Source: Hyphomonadaceae bacterium | GTDB taxonomy: Bacteria > Pseudomonadota > Alphaproteobacteria > Caulobacterales > Hyphomonadaceae | DNA: 58,499 bases | Reading direction: 5' to 3' | Assembly: GCA_947474455.1 (NCBI GenBank) | Contig: CANJIL010000014.1 | Coordinates: forward strand, 1-58,499 | Shown here: piece after piece, positions 36,727 to 44,852 of the stretch | How positions within the stretch are numbered: position 1 is the stretch's first letter | How the letters are laid out: each line of letters opens with the position of its first letter | Program-made: the position numbers and the translations under genes | The notes under the pieces: generated by a model | The model's database searches: none | The model's input: the letters and a program-made list of their open reading frames with translations, nothing else | What the model was told of the DNA's origin: nothing

Positions 36727-38585
36727 GCGATCCCTCCTCTGCGCCGCGAGCGCCAGATGAACATGCCGACGCCGATGACGCCGACGAAGATCGGCGGCAA
36801 CCAGACGTTGATGAACTGCAGCTGGCCCGCCAGCGCATCAATGTCGCGCCGGAACTCGCGCTCCACACCACGCAGCTGCTTTCGGATGTCGGCCGCCTGC
36901 TGACGATAGCTCTCGATCTCGGCAAGCTCTTGCGCCGTCAACGTTGCGCCACTGCCGCGCCGGCCTTCCAGAAGGTTGAGACGGCCTTCGGCATCCGCCA
37001 GAAGTTTCTCGAGCCGTTGCTGCTCGGCATAGAGACGATCGCGCGCGGCGGCGCGCAGTTCATCGACGCGGTCCATGGGGCGAGCGGCTGGTGCGCGCGA
37101 GCGCAGGGCCGTGAGCGCTTCATCGCCGCCGAGATTGTCCAGCGCGTTGAGGATGAAGGCGGCGTTGTCCGAGATCGGCGTGCCGTTCTGCGGATTCACG
37201 TAGAAGCCATCATCGAAGACGTCGGCATCCGCCACGAACACGATCTCGGCTGGATCCGTCGAACGCGAAACGTAAGGCGGGACTTTGGCGATTTCCTGCC
37301 GCTCCAGTTCCGCCAGCACGGGATCGGGCTGCGGCGGAACTGGCGGCGGCAGGGAGAAAGACGAGCGCAGCTCGCCCGAAAGCCTGCCAGCGAGAATCTG
37401 CGCTGTGTTCGAGGGCGTGTAGGCTTCGAGCACGGCGCGCGGTGTGGGATCGGACATCGCGAGGGCTGCCGGGACCAGTGCGGCCTGATCCGTGGTTTCG
37501 ACCAGCGTTGCGAACGTTGCCCCTGTCGGCAGTTTGGCGATCAGGTGACCGGGCGCGCCAAAATTGATCGGGCGCGAGAGATCTGCGGTAATCACATCGG
37601 CTTTGGACATCAGCGCCGGCGGTACTGCCGGGAAAAGCGGTTGCCCGACAACTGTCCGGCGACCGCCGCCTGCCTCGACATTGACCGGCAGTGCGAGCGT
37701 GCGGTCGGCCACTGTTTCGGGCCCGATTGAGACGCCAAAGGTTTGACCGAGGCGGCCGAGGCTGGATGCTGGAATGGCTTGCTCGCCGGGCTGCACCATG
37801 GAGACGCGCGAGACAGGATCGAGCGCGATCAGCGCCCTGCCCTTGTGCATCATGAACTGGTCGACGACGTATTGCTGCCATTCGTCGAGCGGGCCGGGAT
37901 GCACCATCATCAGCACATCCGTTCCCGCCGGCAGCGCGCGGAAATCCGGGGGCACGATCTCGATGTCGTATGCGCGCCGCGCTTCACGCAGGATGAAAGC
38001 CGCGCCCGGTTCCGACGGGTCGGCCTGATAGGCCAGCAGTGAGGAGATCACGGCGACCTTCGGCGGCGCAGGATCATCAAGCTGCGAGATGAGGCGGACG
38101 AGTTCGTATTCCAGCAGCGCATCGCGCTCGGGCGCGAGGAAGGGAATGGCGATGTTGTCGTCCACGGTGTTGTGGCCGATGACGCCGAAATAGATGGGGT
38201 CGGCGCCGTTGGTCGGTGCAGGCGTGAGGCCGGCGGCGACGACGCGGTCTTCCTCGTCGGAAAAAGGTTCAGGCTCGGTTTCGCGGACTTTCACCTTGCC
38301 GCCGCTCTGCGCCGCGATCTCGTTCATCAGCTGACGCACGCGATCGGCATGCGCGCGGATCGCGGGGAATTCGGCGCCGACGCCGCGCGAGTAGACAAGC
38401 TCCAGCTCAACAGGCTCGACCAGCCGCTGAACGACGCGCTTCGCCGACGAGGACATTGTGTAGAGGCCGTTGGCCGTGAAGTCGGCGCGGGCGGGCGCGA
38501 GCCATTTCCATGCAGCAAGATTCAGTCCGACGAAGATGATGCCTGCCAGCAGGCTCGCGAGGATGGCGTAATGGCTTTTCCGCAT
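36723..38585 (-). CDS. GldG-family ABC transporter auxiliary protein
   Basis: 620 residues with an N-terminal helix (about 8-28), a large periplasmic region and a C-terminal helix (about 592-610). The periplasmic domain follows the ABC_transp_aux/GldG pattern: KRVVQRLVEPVELELVYS near 49, EYELVRLISQL near 150 and LMMVHPGPL near 205. A coiled-coil-like segment at about 500-580 precedes the second helix. ATG 38585 overlaps the permease stop (ATGA). A longer upstream reading runs through the permease gene and is rejected. Confidence 0.88.
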   Translation of the reverse strand: MRKSHYAILASLLAGIIFVGLNLAAWKWLAPARADFTANGLYTMSSSAKRVVQRLVEPVELELVYSRGVGAEFPAIRAHADRVRQLMNEIAAQSGGKVKVRETEPEPFSDEEDRVVAAGLTPAPTNGADPIYFGVIGHNTVDDNIAIPFLAPERDALLEYELVRLISQLDDPAPPKVAVISSLLAYQADPSEPGAAFILREARRAYDIEIVPPDFRALPAGTDVLMMVHPGPLDEWQQYVVDQFMMHKGRALIALDPVSRVSMVQPGEQAIPASSLGRLGQTFGVSIGPETVADRTLALPVNVEAGGGRRTVVGQPLFPAVPPALMSKADVITADLSRPINFGAPGHLIAKLPTGATFATLVETTDQAALVPAALAMSDPTPRAVLEAYTPSNTAQILAGRLSGELRSSFSLPPPVPPQPDPVLAELERQEIAKVPPYVSRSTDPAEIVFVADADVFDDGFYVNPQNGTPISDNAAFILNALDNLGGDEALTALRSRAPAARPMDRVDELRAAARDRLYAEQQRLEKLLADAEGRLNLLEGRRGSGATLTAQELAEIESYRQQAADIRKQLRGVEREFRRDIDALAGQLQFINVWLPPIFVGVIGVGMFIWRSRRRGGIA

Positions 38586-39355
38586 CAGCCGCCCTTCCTT
38601 GCGCTGATCCAGATGGCGTTGAACGCCAGCCAGACGGCGATGAAGCCGAGGTAGAAGAACAGCGCCCGCAGTTCGAGCACGCCGCGCTGGGCCGCTTCGA
38701 AATGGGTGAGCAGCGAGAACGACGCCATCGCTTCGGCAAGACCCGGCCCGAAGACGGAGGCCGCGCCAGAGGCAACGACGGGAAGTCCGGCGGCGGTGAA
38801 GATGAAGCCGACGGCGACGGAGAGGACGAAGGCGATCACCTGACTGCCGGCGACCGCCGATAGCGCGCAGGCGATTGCGAGATACGAGCCGGCCATCAGG
38901 AAGCTGATGCCATAGGTGAGGAAGATCGCGGCATTGTCCGGCGCGCCGAGCCAGTTGACCGACATCCAGATCGGCGTCGTCAGCAGAAGAGCGGCAGCCG
39001 CGACCGTCCACGCGGCTAGGAATTTGCCGAGGACGAGCGACCATGTCGGGGCGGGCAAGGTCAACAGCAGTTCGAGCGTTCCTCCCCTCGCCTCGTCGGC
39101 CCAGAGACGCATCGCGATCGCGGGAAGGAAGACAAGGTAGAGCCAGGGATGGAAGAGGAAGAAGGGCGCGAGGTCGGCCTGGTTGGTGTCGAAGAAGCGG
39201 CCGATCTCGAACGTGAATGAGCCGAGCGCGATGAGAAAGATCGCGATGAACACATAGGCCAGCGGCGTCAGGAAGTAGGCCGCGAGTTCGCGCACATAGA
39301 CCGCGCGAAGGGCGTTGCCCGCCTGACGAAGATTGAGGGCAATGGTCTCGTTCAC
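38585..39355 (-). CDS. ABC-2 type permease (GldF-like)
   Basis: 256 residues, six helices, ABC-2 superfamily. RELAAYFLTPLAYVFIAIFL near residue 20 and RLWADEARGGTLELLLTLP near 82 match GldF/NosY-like permeases. The GTG start at 39355 overlaps the ATPase stop (GTGA). It pairs with the adjacent ATPase and the GldG-like protein. Confidence 0.88.
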   Translation of the reverse strand: MNETIALNLRQAGNALRAVYVRELAAYFLTPLAYVFIAIFLIALGSFTFEIGRFFDTNQADLAPFFLFHPWLYLVFLPAIAMRLWADEARGGTLELLLTLPAPTWSLVLGKFLAAWTVAAAALLLTTPIWMSVNWLGAPDNAAIFLTYGISFLMAGSYLAIACALSAVAGSQVIAFVLSVAVGFIFTAAGLPVVASGAASVFGPGLAEAMASFSLLTHFEAAQRGVLELRALFFYLGFIAVWLAFNAIWISARKGG

Positions 39356-40083
39356 GTCGCCTTCTCCGGCCGGGTCAGGGCGTGGAAGGCGTCTTCGAGT
39401 TTTCCGCTCTGCGCGTGACCCGCGATTTCCGCGGGCGTTCCGTCGGCCTTGATGTCTCCGCGATCGATCAGGACAGCGCGCGTGCACATCGCTTCGACTT
39501 CGTCGAGCTGGTGGGTGGAGATCAGGATCGCTTTCTGCTTGGCCATGCGGGCGATCAGGGAGCGCATCGCGATCTTCTGGTTGGGATCGAGACCGTCGGT
39601 GGGTTCATCGAGGATCAGCACGGGCGGATCGTGGACGATGGCGCCGGCGAGAGCGACCCGGCGGCGGTAGCCTTTCGAGAGCGTTTCGATTGGGCGGGAA
39701 AGGACATCGGTGATGGCGGCGTCTTCGGCGGCGCGGGCTATGCTGGCGCGGGCGGCGACTGTGGTGAGGCCGTGGGTTCGGGCGAGGAAGCCGAGGAAGT
39801 CGCGGACGGAGAGATCGAAATAGAGTGGCGCGCCTTCGGCCAGATAGCCCAGGCCGAGCTGGGCCCTGGTGCGATCGGACAGGATCGAGACGCCGTTTAT
39901 GAGGGCGTCGCCCGAATCCGGTTCGAGGAAGCCGGCGATCATGCGCAGGGTGGTCGACTTGCCCGCGCCGTTGGGACCCAGGAAGGCGACGGTTTCACCA
40001 ATGCAGACGTCGAAACTGACGCCGCGGACCGCTTGTCTTGGCCCGAACGACTTGCTCAGGGCATCGACCTTAAGCGCCTGCAT
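39352..40083 (-). CDS. ABC transporter ATPase (GldA-like)
   Basis: 243-residue ATPase. Walker A is GPNGAGKST (36-44), signature LSKGYRRRV near 134 and Walker B LILDEPTDGLD near 155. It heads a tightly overlapped run of four genes (ATPase, permease, GldG-like, DUF4340), each overlapping the next by 4 bases. In Bacteroidetes the GldAFG homologues are needed for gliding; in alphaproteobacteria the role and substrate are unknown. Confidence 0.9.
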   Translation of the reverse strand: MQALKVDALSKSFGPRQAVRGVSFDVCIGETVAFLGPNGAGKSTTLRMIAGFLEPDSGDALINGVSILSDRTRAQLGLGYLAEGAPLYFDLSVRDFLGFLARTHGLTTVAARASIARAAEDAAITDVLSRPIETLSKGYRRRVALAGAIVHDPPVLILDEPTDGLDPNQKIAMRSLIARMAKQKAILISTHQLDEVEAMCTRAVLIDRGDIKADGTPAEIAGHAQSGKLEDAFHALTRPEKAT

Positions 40084-40303
40084 GGGGATCCAATGACCAA
40101 TTGCCGAGTGGGCTAGCTACGCCTGGGAATGGAGCGAAGAAAGCAGATAGGCGGTGAAAAATCGTCCAACACGAATCGCTCAAAGCGCCGGAATTAGTTA
40201 ATCCGCCGAACACCGAAGGCTAGCGCGCAAAGCTATCGCCCCGGATAGGAAAGTGCTGATTTTCAGGGAGTTAGGTGTCGGACGGACCGTCAGTCGCAAC
40301 CCT

Positions 40304-40325
40304 GGGGGGCTGGGGGGCTGTTGGG
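40304..40325 (+). other. G-rich tract with G-quadruplex potential
   Basis: Three G-runs, GGGGGG-CT-GGGGGG-CTGTT-GGG, within 22 bases. The two six-G runs could supply the four tracts of a quadruplex. It sits in the 396-base gap before the DUF2794 gene, 15 bases upstream of a CtrA-like word. Confidence 0.4.
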
Positions 40326-40340
40326 TCCAAGGTCGGCGTC

Positions 40341-40348
40341 TTAACCAT
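40341..40348 (+). promoter_or_regulatory. CtrA-like half-site TTAACCAT
   Basis: TTAACCAT is the short CtrA recognition word described in Caulobacter-type bacteria. It lies 131 bases upstream of the DUF2794 start. A single eight-base match can occur by chance, so support is weak. Otherwise this gap holds only the G-rich tract. Confidence 0.3.
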
Positions 40349-40479
40349 CCGCCCGACAGAGCCAATCTGGCGGGGGTTGAAGGCTTTGGCTAGTCCTAAT
40401 TGCGGTCATATTGCGAAATCTCTGTAATGATCCCAGCTTGAGGGTGTCTGCGATCAGTGTCCGTTTCACGGGAGCATTC

Positions 40480-40836
40480 ATGACGGATCAGCCTCGGGCT
40501 GGAATTCTTGTCCCCTCAGGCTCGGCAACCGCGCAAAAACGCGTCTGGTTTGACCGGAAGGAGCTGGATCTGATCCTTCGGATTTATGGACGACTTGTCG
40601 CGGAAGGCGAGTGCCGCGATTACGCGATAGGGGCTTTCGCGGATCATGCGCTGTTCGCCATGCACAGGCGGGCGTCGGAAGCCCCGACATGGACCGTGGA
40701 AAAACGACCGGATCTGGCGCGGCGACAGGGGGCTTTTTCGGTCAACAATGGCACCGGACAGATCCTGAAACGGGGCCATGAACTTACCCAGGTGCTTCGG
40801 GTGTTGGAGAAGAAGCGGCTCGACGTCGTCGCTTGA
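40480..40836 (+). CDS. DUF2794 protein
   Basis: 118-residue protein of the alphaproteobacterial DUF2794 family, recognised by FDRKELDLILRIYGRLVAEGECRDYAI (about 24-50). Predicted soluble, basic and of unknown function. ATG 40480 has GGGAG 5 bases upstream; a reading from 40411 lacks a ribosome site. A long upstream gap suggests an independently regulated promoter. It ends at a strong terminator shared with BI-1. Confidence 0.82.
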   Translation: MTDQPRAGILVPSGSATAQKRVWFDRKELDLILRIYGRLVAEGECRDYAIGAFADHALFAMHRRASEAPTWTVEKRPDLARRQGAFSVNNGTGQILKRGHELTQVLRVLEKKRLDVVA

Positions 40837-40893
40837 TCTCTCCCCTGCCTTCTCACAGGCCGTGCTCCACAGCTGTGTGCAACCCCGGAATGA

Positions 40894-40921
40894 AAAGCCC
40901 CGGCCGCTAGGCCGGGGCTTT
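40894..40921. terminator. Bidirectional intrinsic terminator between DUF2794 and BI-1 genes
   Basis: AAAGCCCCGGCC-GCTA-GGCCGGGGCTTT is a perfect 12-pair stem with short T/A tails on both sides. It is placed exactly between two convergent genes. Confidence 0.9.
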
Positions 40922-40944
40922 CCGTTTGCGTGGTCCTGCAGCGC

Positions 40945-41715
40945 TTATTCGCGCGAGGATAGGAACATCAGCACGATGCGGAACATGTTGATGAACGAGA
41001 TGAAGAAGTTCAGCGCACCCCAGTTCGTTATGACCGCAAGGCCGCGGGCGTCGCCATCGAAGGCATAGTAGCCATTCTTCAGTTGTTGCGTTTCAACGGC
41101 GATCAGGACTGCCGAGAGCGCGAACACGGCGCCCATGATGATCCACTCCATCATCGACGAGGCCGGCAGGATGAAGTTCAGGAGCGACAGGGCGACAACG
41201 CCCCACAGCGCCATGATGGCGAACGAGCCGATGCCTGACAGGTCACGCTTGGTCGTGTAGCCAAACAGCGAGAGAGCGCCAAAGGCCGAAGCGGTGATCA
41301 GGAAGGCTTTCGCGATGGTGACATAGGTCAACGAGAGACCGATGCCGCCGCGCGTCATAGATTCAGCGCTCGACTCGGCCATCAGCACCCACACGCCAAG
41401 GCCCAGACCCATCAATGTGACGATGGCCCAGTACATGATGCCCGTGCCAAGCGGCGACGGGTTCTTCATGAAGAACATCGAGCCGAGCAGAAGGACCACC
41501 GGGCCCCACTGAACGACGTAGACGAGCGGCGTGCCGAACACGAGTCCGGTCACCGCCGGAACGGTGCCGGCGGCGTAGGCAAGCACGCCAGCCAGCAGGA
41601 TGCCCAGCCCGAGCTTGTTATAGACGCCCAGCATGAATTTGCGGAGGCCGGCGTCCGTGGCCATATCGCCTGCGCCAGCGCCTGTGCGCGACGGGGCGTA
41701 CTGGAAGTCAGCCAT
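40945..41715 (-). CDS. Bax inhibitor-1/YccA family membrane protein
   Basis: 256 residues with seven hydrophobic helices and a short acidic-poor N-terminal tail. LSLTYVTIAKAFLITASAFGALSLFGYTTKRDLSG near 130-165 and the C-terminal NFFISFINMFRIVLMFLS segment are BI-1/YbhL/YccA hallmarks. Eukaryotic BI-1 and BsYetJ are pH-gated Ca2+ leak channels; the bacterial YccA proteins modulate FtsH. Which applies here is unknown. It is divergent from thpR. Confidence 0.9.
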   Translation of the reverse strand: MADFQYAPSRTGAGAGDMATDAGLRKFMLGVYNKLGLGILLAGVLAYAAGTVPAVTGLVFGTPLVYVVQWGPVVLLLGSMFFMKNPSPLGTGIMYWAIVTLMGLGLGVWVLMAESSAESMTRGGIGLSLTYVTIAKAFLITASAFGALSLFGYTTKRDLSGIGSFAIMALWGVVALSLLNFILPASSMMEWIIMGAVFALSAVLIAVETQQLKNGYYAFDGDARGLAVITNWGALNFFISFINMFRIVLMFLSSRE

Positions 41716-41896
41716 GGTGTTGTCTCAACCTTCTTGTCGACGCTGCGCATAGCGCAGCCGATTGCCTGAAGTAATGGGCATTCACATGCATGATTGCAAG
41801 TAAAAGCGGGGTTTACTGCCACGGGCTGGCGAGTCTGTGATCGCGTTTAACAGCCGGGCAACCTTGAATTCGCGATGAGTCTGGCGCTGGCGGCAT

Positions 41897-41914
41897 GCGT
41901 AAGCTGCGTTACGC
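41897..41914. promoter_or_regulatory. Inverted repeat in the BI-1/thpR divergent region
   Basis: GCGTAA-GCTGCG-TTACGC, a perfect 6-base repeat 48 bases before thpR. It is a possible operator or leader hairpin, with no regulator suggested. Confidence 0.3.
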
Positions 41915-41961
41915 TTCAGCTGTAGATTTTTGATGCAGTCCAGTTCGGGTAGTCGCGTGTC

Positions 41962-42510
41962 ATGAGCTTGCGTCTGTTCATCGCCATTCCGATCCCTGAA
42001 GCGGTCGCCGAGCGTCTCATGCTGCTGGAGGCCGATTTGCCCGGCGCGTCGTGGCGATTGCCGGAGCATTTTCATTTGACGCTGCGCTTTCTTGGCGAGC
42101 TCGACGAGGCAGTTGCGCGCGACGTCGATGACGAGCTCGGGCGGATCGTGGCGGCGCCGTTCGAGATCGCGTTGGCGGGCGCAGGCAGTTTCGGCGGCAG
42201 GGAGCCGAGCGCGCTTTGGGCGGGGGTGGATGCGCCTGTGGACCTGGCGCGGCTGCAGGCGAGCTGCGAGAGCGCGGTCAGACGCGCGGGCCTTGCGCCC
42301 GAGCCGCGCAAGTTCAAGCCGCATGTCACCCTCGCCTATCTGCATGGGACGATGGATGACGAGCTCGCGCCTTTTCTGCAGGAGACGGCGGAGTTCAGGA
42401 CGGAAAAATTCTGGGTCGACCATTTCTGCATGTACTCGTCGCGCGCCACCAAGGCGGGCAGTCGGTATGTCGAAGAGGCGGTCTATCCGCTGACCGGCGC
42501 TGCGCTTTAG
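41962..42510 (+). CDS. thpR: RNA 2',3'-cyclic phosphodiesterase ThpR
   Basis: 182-residue 2H phosphoesterase. The two catalytic motifs are HLTLRFLG (His37) and HVTLAYL (His129). It hydrolyses 2',3'-cyclic phosphate ends to 2'-phosphates and can ligate tRNA half-molecules in vitro. Length and spacing are normal. Divergent from BI-1. Its 3' end is overlapped on the other strand by a small candidate gene. Confidence 0.9.
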   Translation: MSLRLFIAIPIPEAVAERLMLLEADLPGASWRLPEHFHLTLRFLGELDEAVARDVDDELGRIVAAPFEIALAGAGSFGGREPSALWAGVDAPVDLARLQASCESAVRRAGLAPEPRKFKPHVTLAYLHGTMDDELAPFLQETAEFRTEKFWVDHFCMYSSRATKAGSRYVEEAVYPLTGAAL

Positions 42511-42718
42511 ACGCGCGCCCACATTCCCGCGGACAGGTTTGGCAGGCCTGGTTGTGGGGCGGCAGCCGGTTCGGCGGCTTCACGCGAGCAGTGGAGGCGC
42601 CTTGGCCGCCGCTGGTGAGAGGCGTTGCGGGATCGAGTGTCAGCGCCGCGATGAAGATGATGCGTCCCCAGACCTGGCCGGCGTTTTCCCGCAGTGCGTG
42701 AAGGTCCTGTGCGGACAA
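42395..42718 (-). CDS. Candidate small hypothetical protein antisense to the thpR end
   Basis: A 107-residue reading from TTG 42718, preceded by an excellent GGAGGAG 6 to 8 bases upstream. The N-terminal half (ENAGQVWGRIIFIAALTLD) looks like ordinary protein. The C-terminal half is Arg/Cys/Pro-rich, overlaps thpR by 116 bases and looks like a shadow, so the true end may differ. The strong ribosome site is the main support. The rest of the 42511-42927 gap shows nothing further. Confidence 0.35.
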   Translation of the reverse strand: MSAQDLHALRENAGQVWGRIIFIAALTLDPATPLTSGGQGASTARVKPPNRLPPHNQACQTCPRECGRASKAQRRSADRPPLRHTDCPPWWRATSTCRNGRPRIFPS

Positions 42719-42927
42719 CGGCTTCTCCTCCGTGTGGGGAGTATCGCGCAGGGGTGTTGGGATATAGGCGGGTGATAGTGTCCGTCCTGCAGGGGATTGG
42801 TGTTGGGCGTTGCACCGGTTGAAGCGTGGGGAAATTTTTTCAACGGCTTGGGTGATGGAATTGGGGTATGGAACGGGTAGTTGCGAACACGCCCGTCGAA
42901 CCACGAAGGCGTAAGCAGAGCTGGCGT

Positions 42928-43578
42928 TCAGAGCCCCAATATTTTCTGCAGCGCACCGAGGAAGCCTTCGAATCTCAGGCCGGCGTCGGTGACGGCGAAA
43001 GCGTAAACGGGGCCGGCGTCGTGGGCCCTCGGTTGGTGGCGGATGGAGGCGTCTGCGAGGGTGAAATCGCCGGGGCCGTAGGCGACATCGCGGTCCGTGT
43101 ATTCGCCGAAGAGGCAGAGCGTGAGTTCGCAGCCCTTGTGCGAGTGCCATGGCACGGCGACGCCGGGATCGATGCGCAGGATCTCGGCCTTAGCCTTGCC
43201 GCCGAGACGGAGCGGCAGGCGGCTGATGCCGGGGCCATAGAAACTCCAGCCGTGGCCGGCTTCGGCAGCGAGCATCGCTTTCTGCAGGACAGGCGGCGTG
43301 CCGGCGAGTTCGGGATAGACGAGTTGCGGCTTCGGCTCGTGCGCGCCGCGCTCGATGGCGGCGAAGGCCATGTCGAGCGCGTTGGGCGACATGCTCGCGG
43401 GCGCTTCGGATTCGAGGGCTGCGCCGGCTATCGCCTCGCCCACGGGGTCGGAAATGCCCCTCATGGCGGTAAGCGTATCGAGGAAGAGACCAACCGACGG
43501 GTCCACCCTGCCCGAGGCCAGAGCGGCGCGGGTGGGTTCATCCATCATCTGTCCCGAACTGATCCTCATAATGTCCAC
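42928..43578 (-). CDS. chrR: ChrR-like anti-sigma factor with cupin domain but no zinc-site cysteines
   Basis: 216 residues. The C-terminal cupin (about 95-200) keeps the metal-ligand pattern HSHKGCELTL with a following Glu and the later RHQP His, as in ChrR. The N-terminal anti-sigma half lacks every zinc ligand of R. sphaeroides ChrR (His6, His31, Cys35, Cys38): residues 18-60 have no Cys or His. ChrR restrains an ECF11 sigma factor until singlet oxygen or organic peroxide acts on it. It lies 75 bases downstream of the sigma gene. GTG 43578 or ATG 43569 starts it. How this version holds the sigma factor without zinc is unclear. Confidence 0.8.
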   Translation of the reverse strand: MDIMRISSGQMMDEPTRAALASGRVDPSVGLFLDTLTAMRGISDPVGEAIAGAALESEAPASMSPNALDMAFAAIERGAHEPKPQLVYPELAGTPPVLQKAMLAAEAGHGWSFYGPGISRLPLRLGGKAKAEILRIDPGVAVPWHSHKGCELTLCLFGEYTDRDVAYGPGDFTLADASIRHQPRAHDAGPVYAFAVTDAGLRFEGFLGALQKILGL

Positions 43579-43652
43579 ACACTACATAGGGATGATTTGA
43601 CCCCTAGCTCAACTCATACGCAGGCCGCGCGCGGCCCGGATCACTGGCAAGG

Positions 43653-44258
43653 TCAGTCGTCGCCGAGTTTCGTCTTCATCTTCAGGAAAGCGAGGCGGAT
43701 GCGCGACTTCACCGTGCCCAGCGGGACATCGAGCTTCTCGGCGATCTCGCGGTGGGAAAGTCCCTCGTAGAAAGCGAGGCGAATGAGCAGGAGCTGTTCC
43801 TCCGGCAGCCCCAGCATGGCCGCGCGGACACGGGTTTCGGTTTCCATTGCGTCAATTCCCGCATCGGGCGCCTCCACGCCGGAAGGGAGGATCATCGGCT
43901 CTTCCGGGTCTAGTTCGGGACGCCGGGTGCGGCGGAAGACATCAATGCGGCGATTGCGCGCAATGCGGAAAATCCAGGTCGAGACCGATGCCTGCGCGCG
44001 GTCGAACTGGGCGGCCTTGCGCCAGACGGATACCATGACGTCCTGCGCGATCTCCTCGGCCAGCGAATTGTCGGCGCCGAGACGGAGGAGATAGGATTTC
44101 ACGCGCGGAGCGTAGTAGCCGAAGAGCTCGGCGTAGGCTGTGCGGTCCTGCTGTGTGGCGACGCGAACAAGGAGATCAGCCAGACGCGTGCGTTCGAGGT
44201 CTCCCAGCGTTTCGCCGGGCGTCTTTCTTCCACCTGCTCCCACGCCGTCAGATCGCAT
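43653..44258 (-). CDS. ECF RNA polymerase sigma factor (ECF11, RpoE/ChrR-type)
   Basis: About 201 residues. Region 2 (about 25-95) has AQDVMVSVWRKAAQFD and the -10 recognition helix; region 4 (about 140-195) is an HTH ending in GTVKSRIRLAFLKMK. With a ChrR-type partner downstream it belongs to the singlet-oxygen/peroxide-responsive group. ATG 44258 has AAGG 6 bases upstream; ATG 44276 has none. It follows the QLDLF protein by 23 bases (from 44276), so it may be read from the same LexA-boxed transcript as mmcB. I find no ECF11-type promoter word directly before it. Confidence 0.88.
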   Translation of the reverse strand: MRSDGVGAGGRKTPGETLGDLERTRLADLLVRVATQQDRTAYAELFGYYAPRVKSYLLRLGADNSLAEEIAQDVMVSVWRKAAQFDRAQASVSTWIFRIARNRRIDVFRRTRRPELDPEEPMILPSGVEAPDAGIDAMETETRVRAAMLGLPEEQLLLIRLAFYEGLSHREIAEKLDVPLGTVKSRIRLAFLKMKTKLGDD

Positions 44259-44299
44259 CGTAAGCCTTGTACGCATGGGGCGGGGCGTTGGTGAAGTGT

Positions 44300-44836
44300 T
44301 CAGTCCTCGTTCTCGACGCCGCCGAAGGACGCGCCTGAGCCTTCTTCGTCGACAATGACCACAGACGGGTTAAGGGGATCAGCGTGTTCGGCGCCCTTCT
44401 GGTCGGGGCCGAACAGGTCGAGCTGACGGGGATCGCGGTGTTTCCCGCGGCGCTTGGCGGCCGCTGCGGCCTTGGCGCCGGGCTTGTTGAAATAGAGATC
44501 GTCGGTGTGGTCTTCGGCGACTTGCTCTACAGCAGGCGCGGGCTTTTCGGCCTTCGGCTTCTTCGCAGGGAGCTTGGCCGTGACGGGCTTCCAGTAGGAG
44601 ACGGCGATGACGGGGTTGCCCTTCGCGTCCTCGTAGAGCTGGACGAAACCGCGGGAAATGCCGGACTCGGCCTTGGCCTGCATGGCTTCGCGTTCGGCCG
44701 GCTGCGGGCGCAGGAAGTCGGAGACGAGTTCGACGGGCCCATGCGCCAGCGTGTGCGCCTCTGACACGGTGCGCGCGCCGATCTCGGAGTCGAGCGCGGC
44801 GCGGGCGTTGGGGGCGAGAGGGTATTGCAGCGGCAT
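44300..44836 (-). CDS. Unknown protein with a beta-clamp-binding-like QLDLF motif
   Basis: 178 residues with no family that I recognise. Residues 1-88 look folded: FVQLYEDAKGNPVIAVSYWKPV suggests beta strands. Residues 90-135 are Lys/Ala/Pro-rich, then QLDLF (138-142) is an exact match to the QL[SD]LF sliding-clamp-binding consensus of bacterial polymerases and repair proteins. The tail (145-178) is acidic. It begins 16 bases after mmcB, a LexA-controlled DNA repair gene, so a DNA-repair link is likely. It could be a clamp-interacting accessory protein. The function is unknown. Confidence 0.75.
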   Translation of the reverse strand: MPLQYPLAPNARAALDSEIGARTVSEAHTLAHGPVELVSDFLRPQPAEREAMQAKAESGISRGFVQLYEDAKGNPVIAVSYWKPVTAKLPAKKPKAEKPAPAVEQVAEDHTDDLYFNKPGAKAAAAAKRRGKHRDPRQLDLFGPDQKGAEHADPLNPSVVIVDEEGSGASFGGVENED

Positions 44837-44852
44837 TTCGGCGTTTTTTGTC

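Noticed and set aside
38586-39044. An extension of the GldG-like protein into the permease gene
   Set aside because: The ATG at 38585 overlaps the permease stop exactly as in the other junctions of the operon.
40945-41715. BI-1 as a novel stress module
   Set aside because: It is a common family with normal length and helices; nothing in the sequence is unusual.
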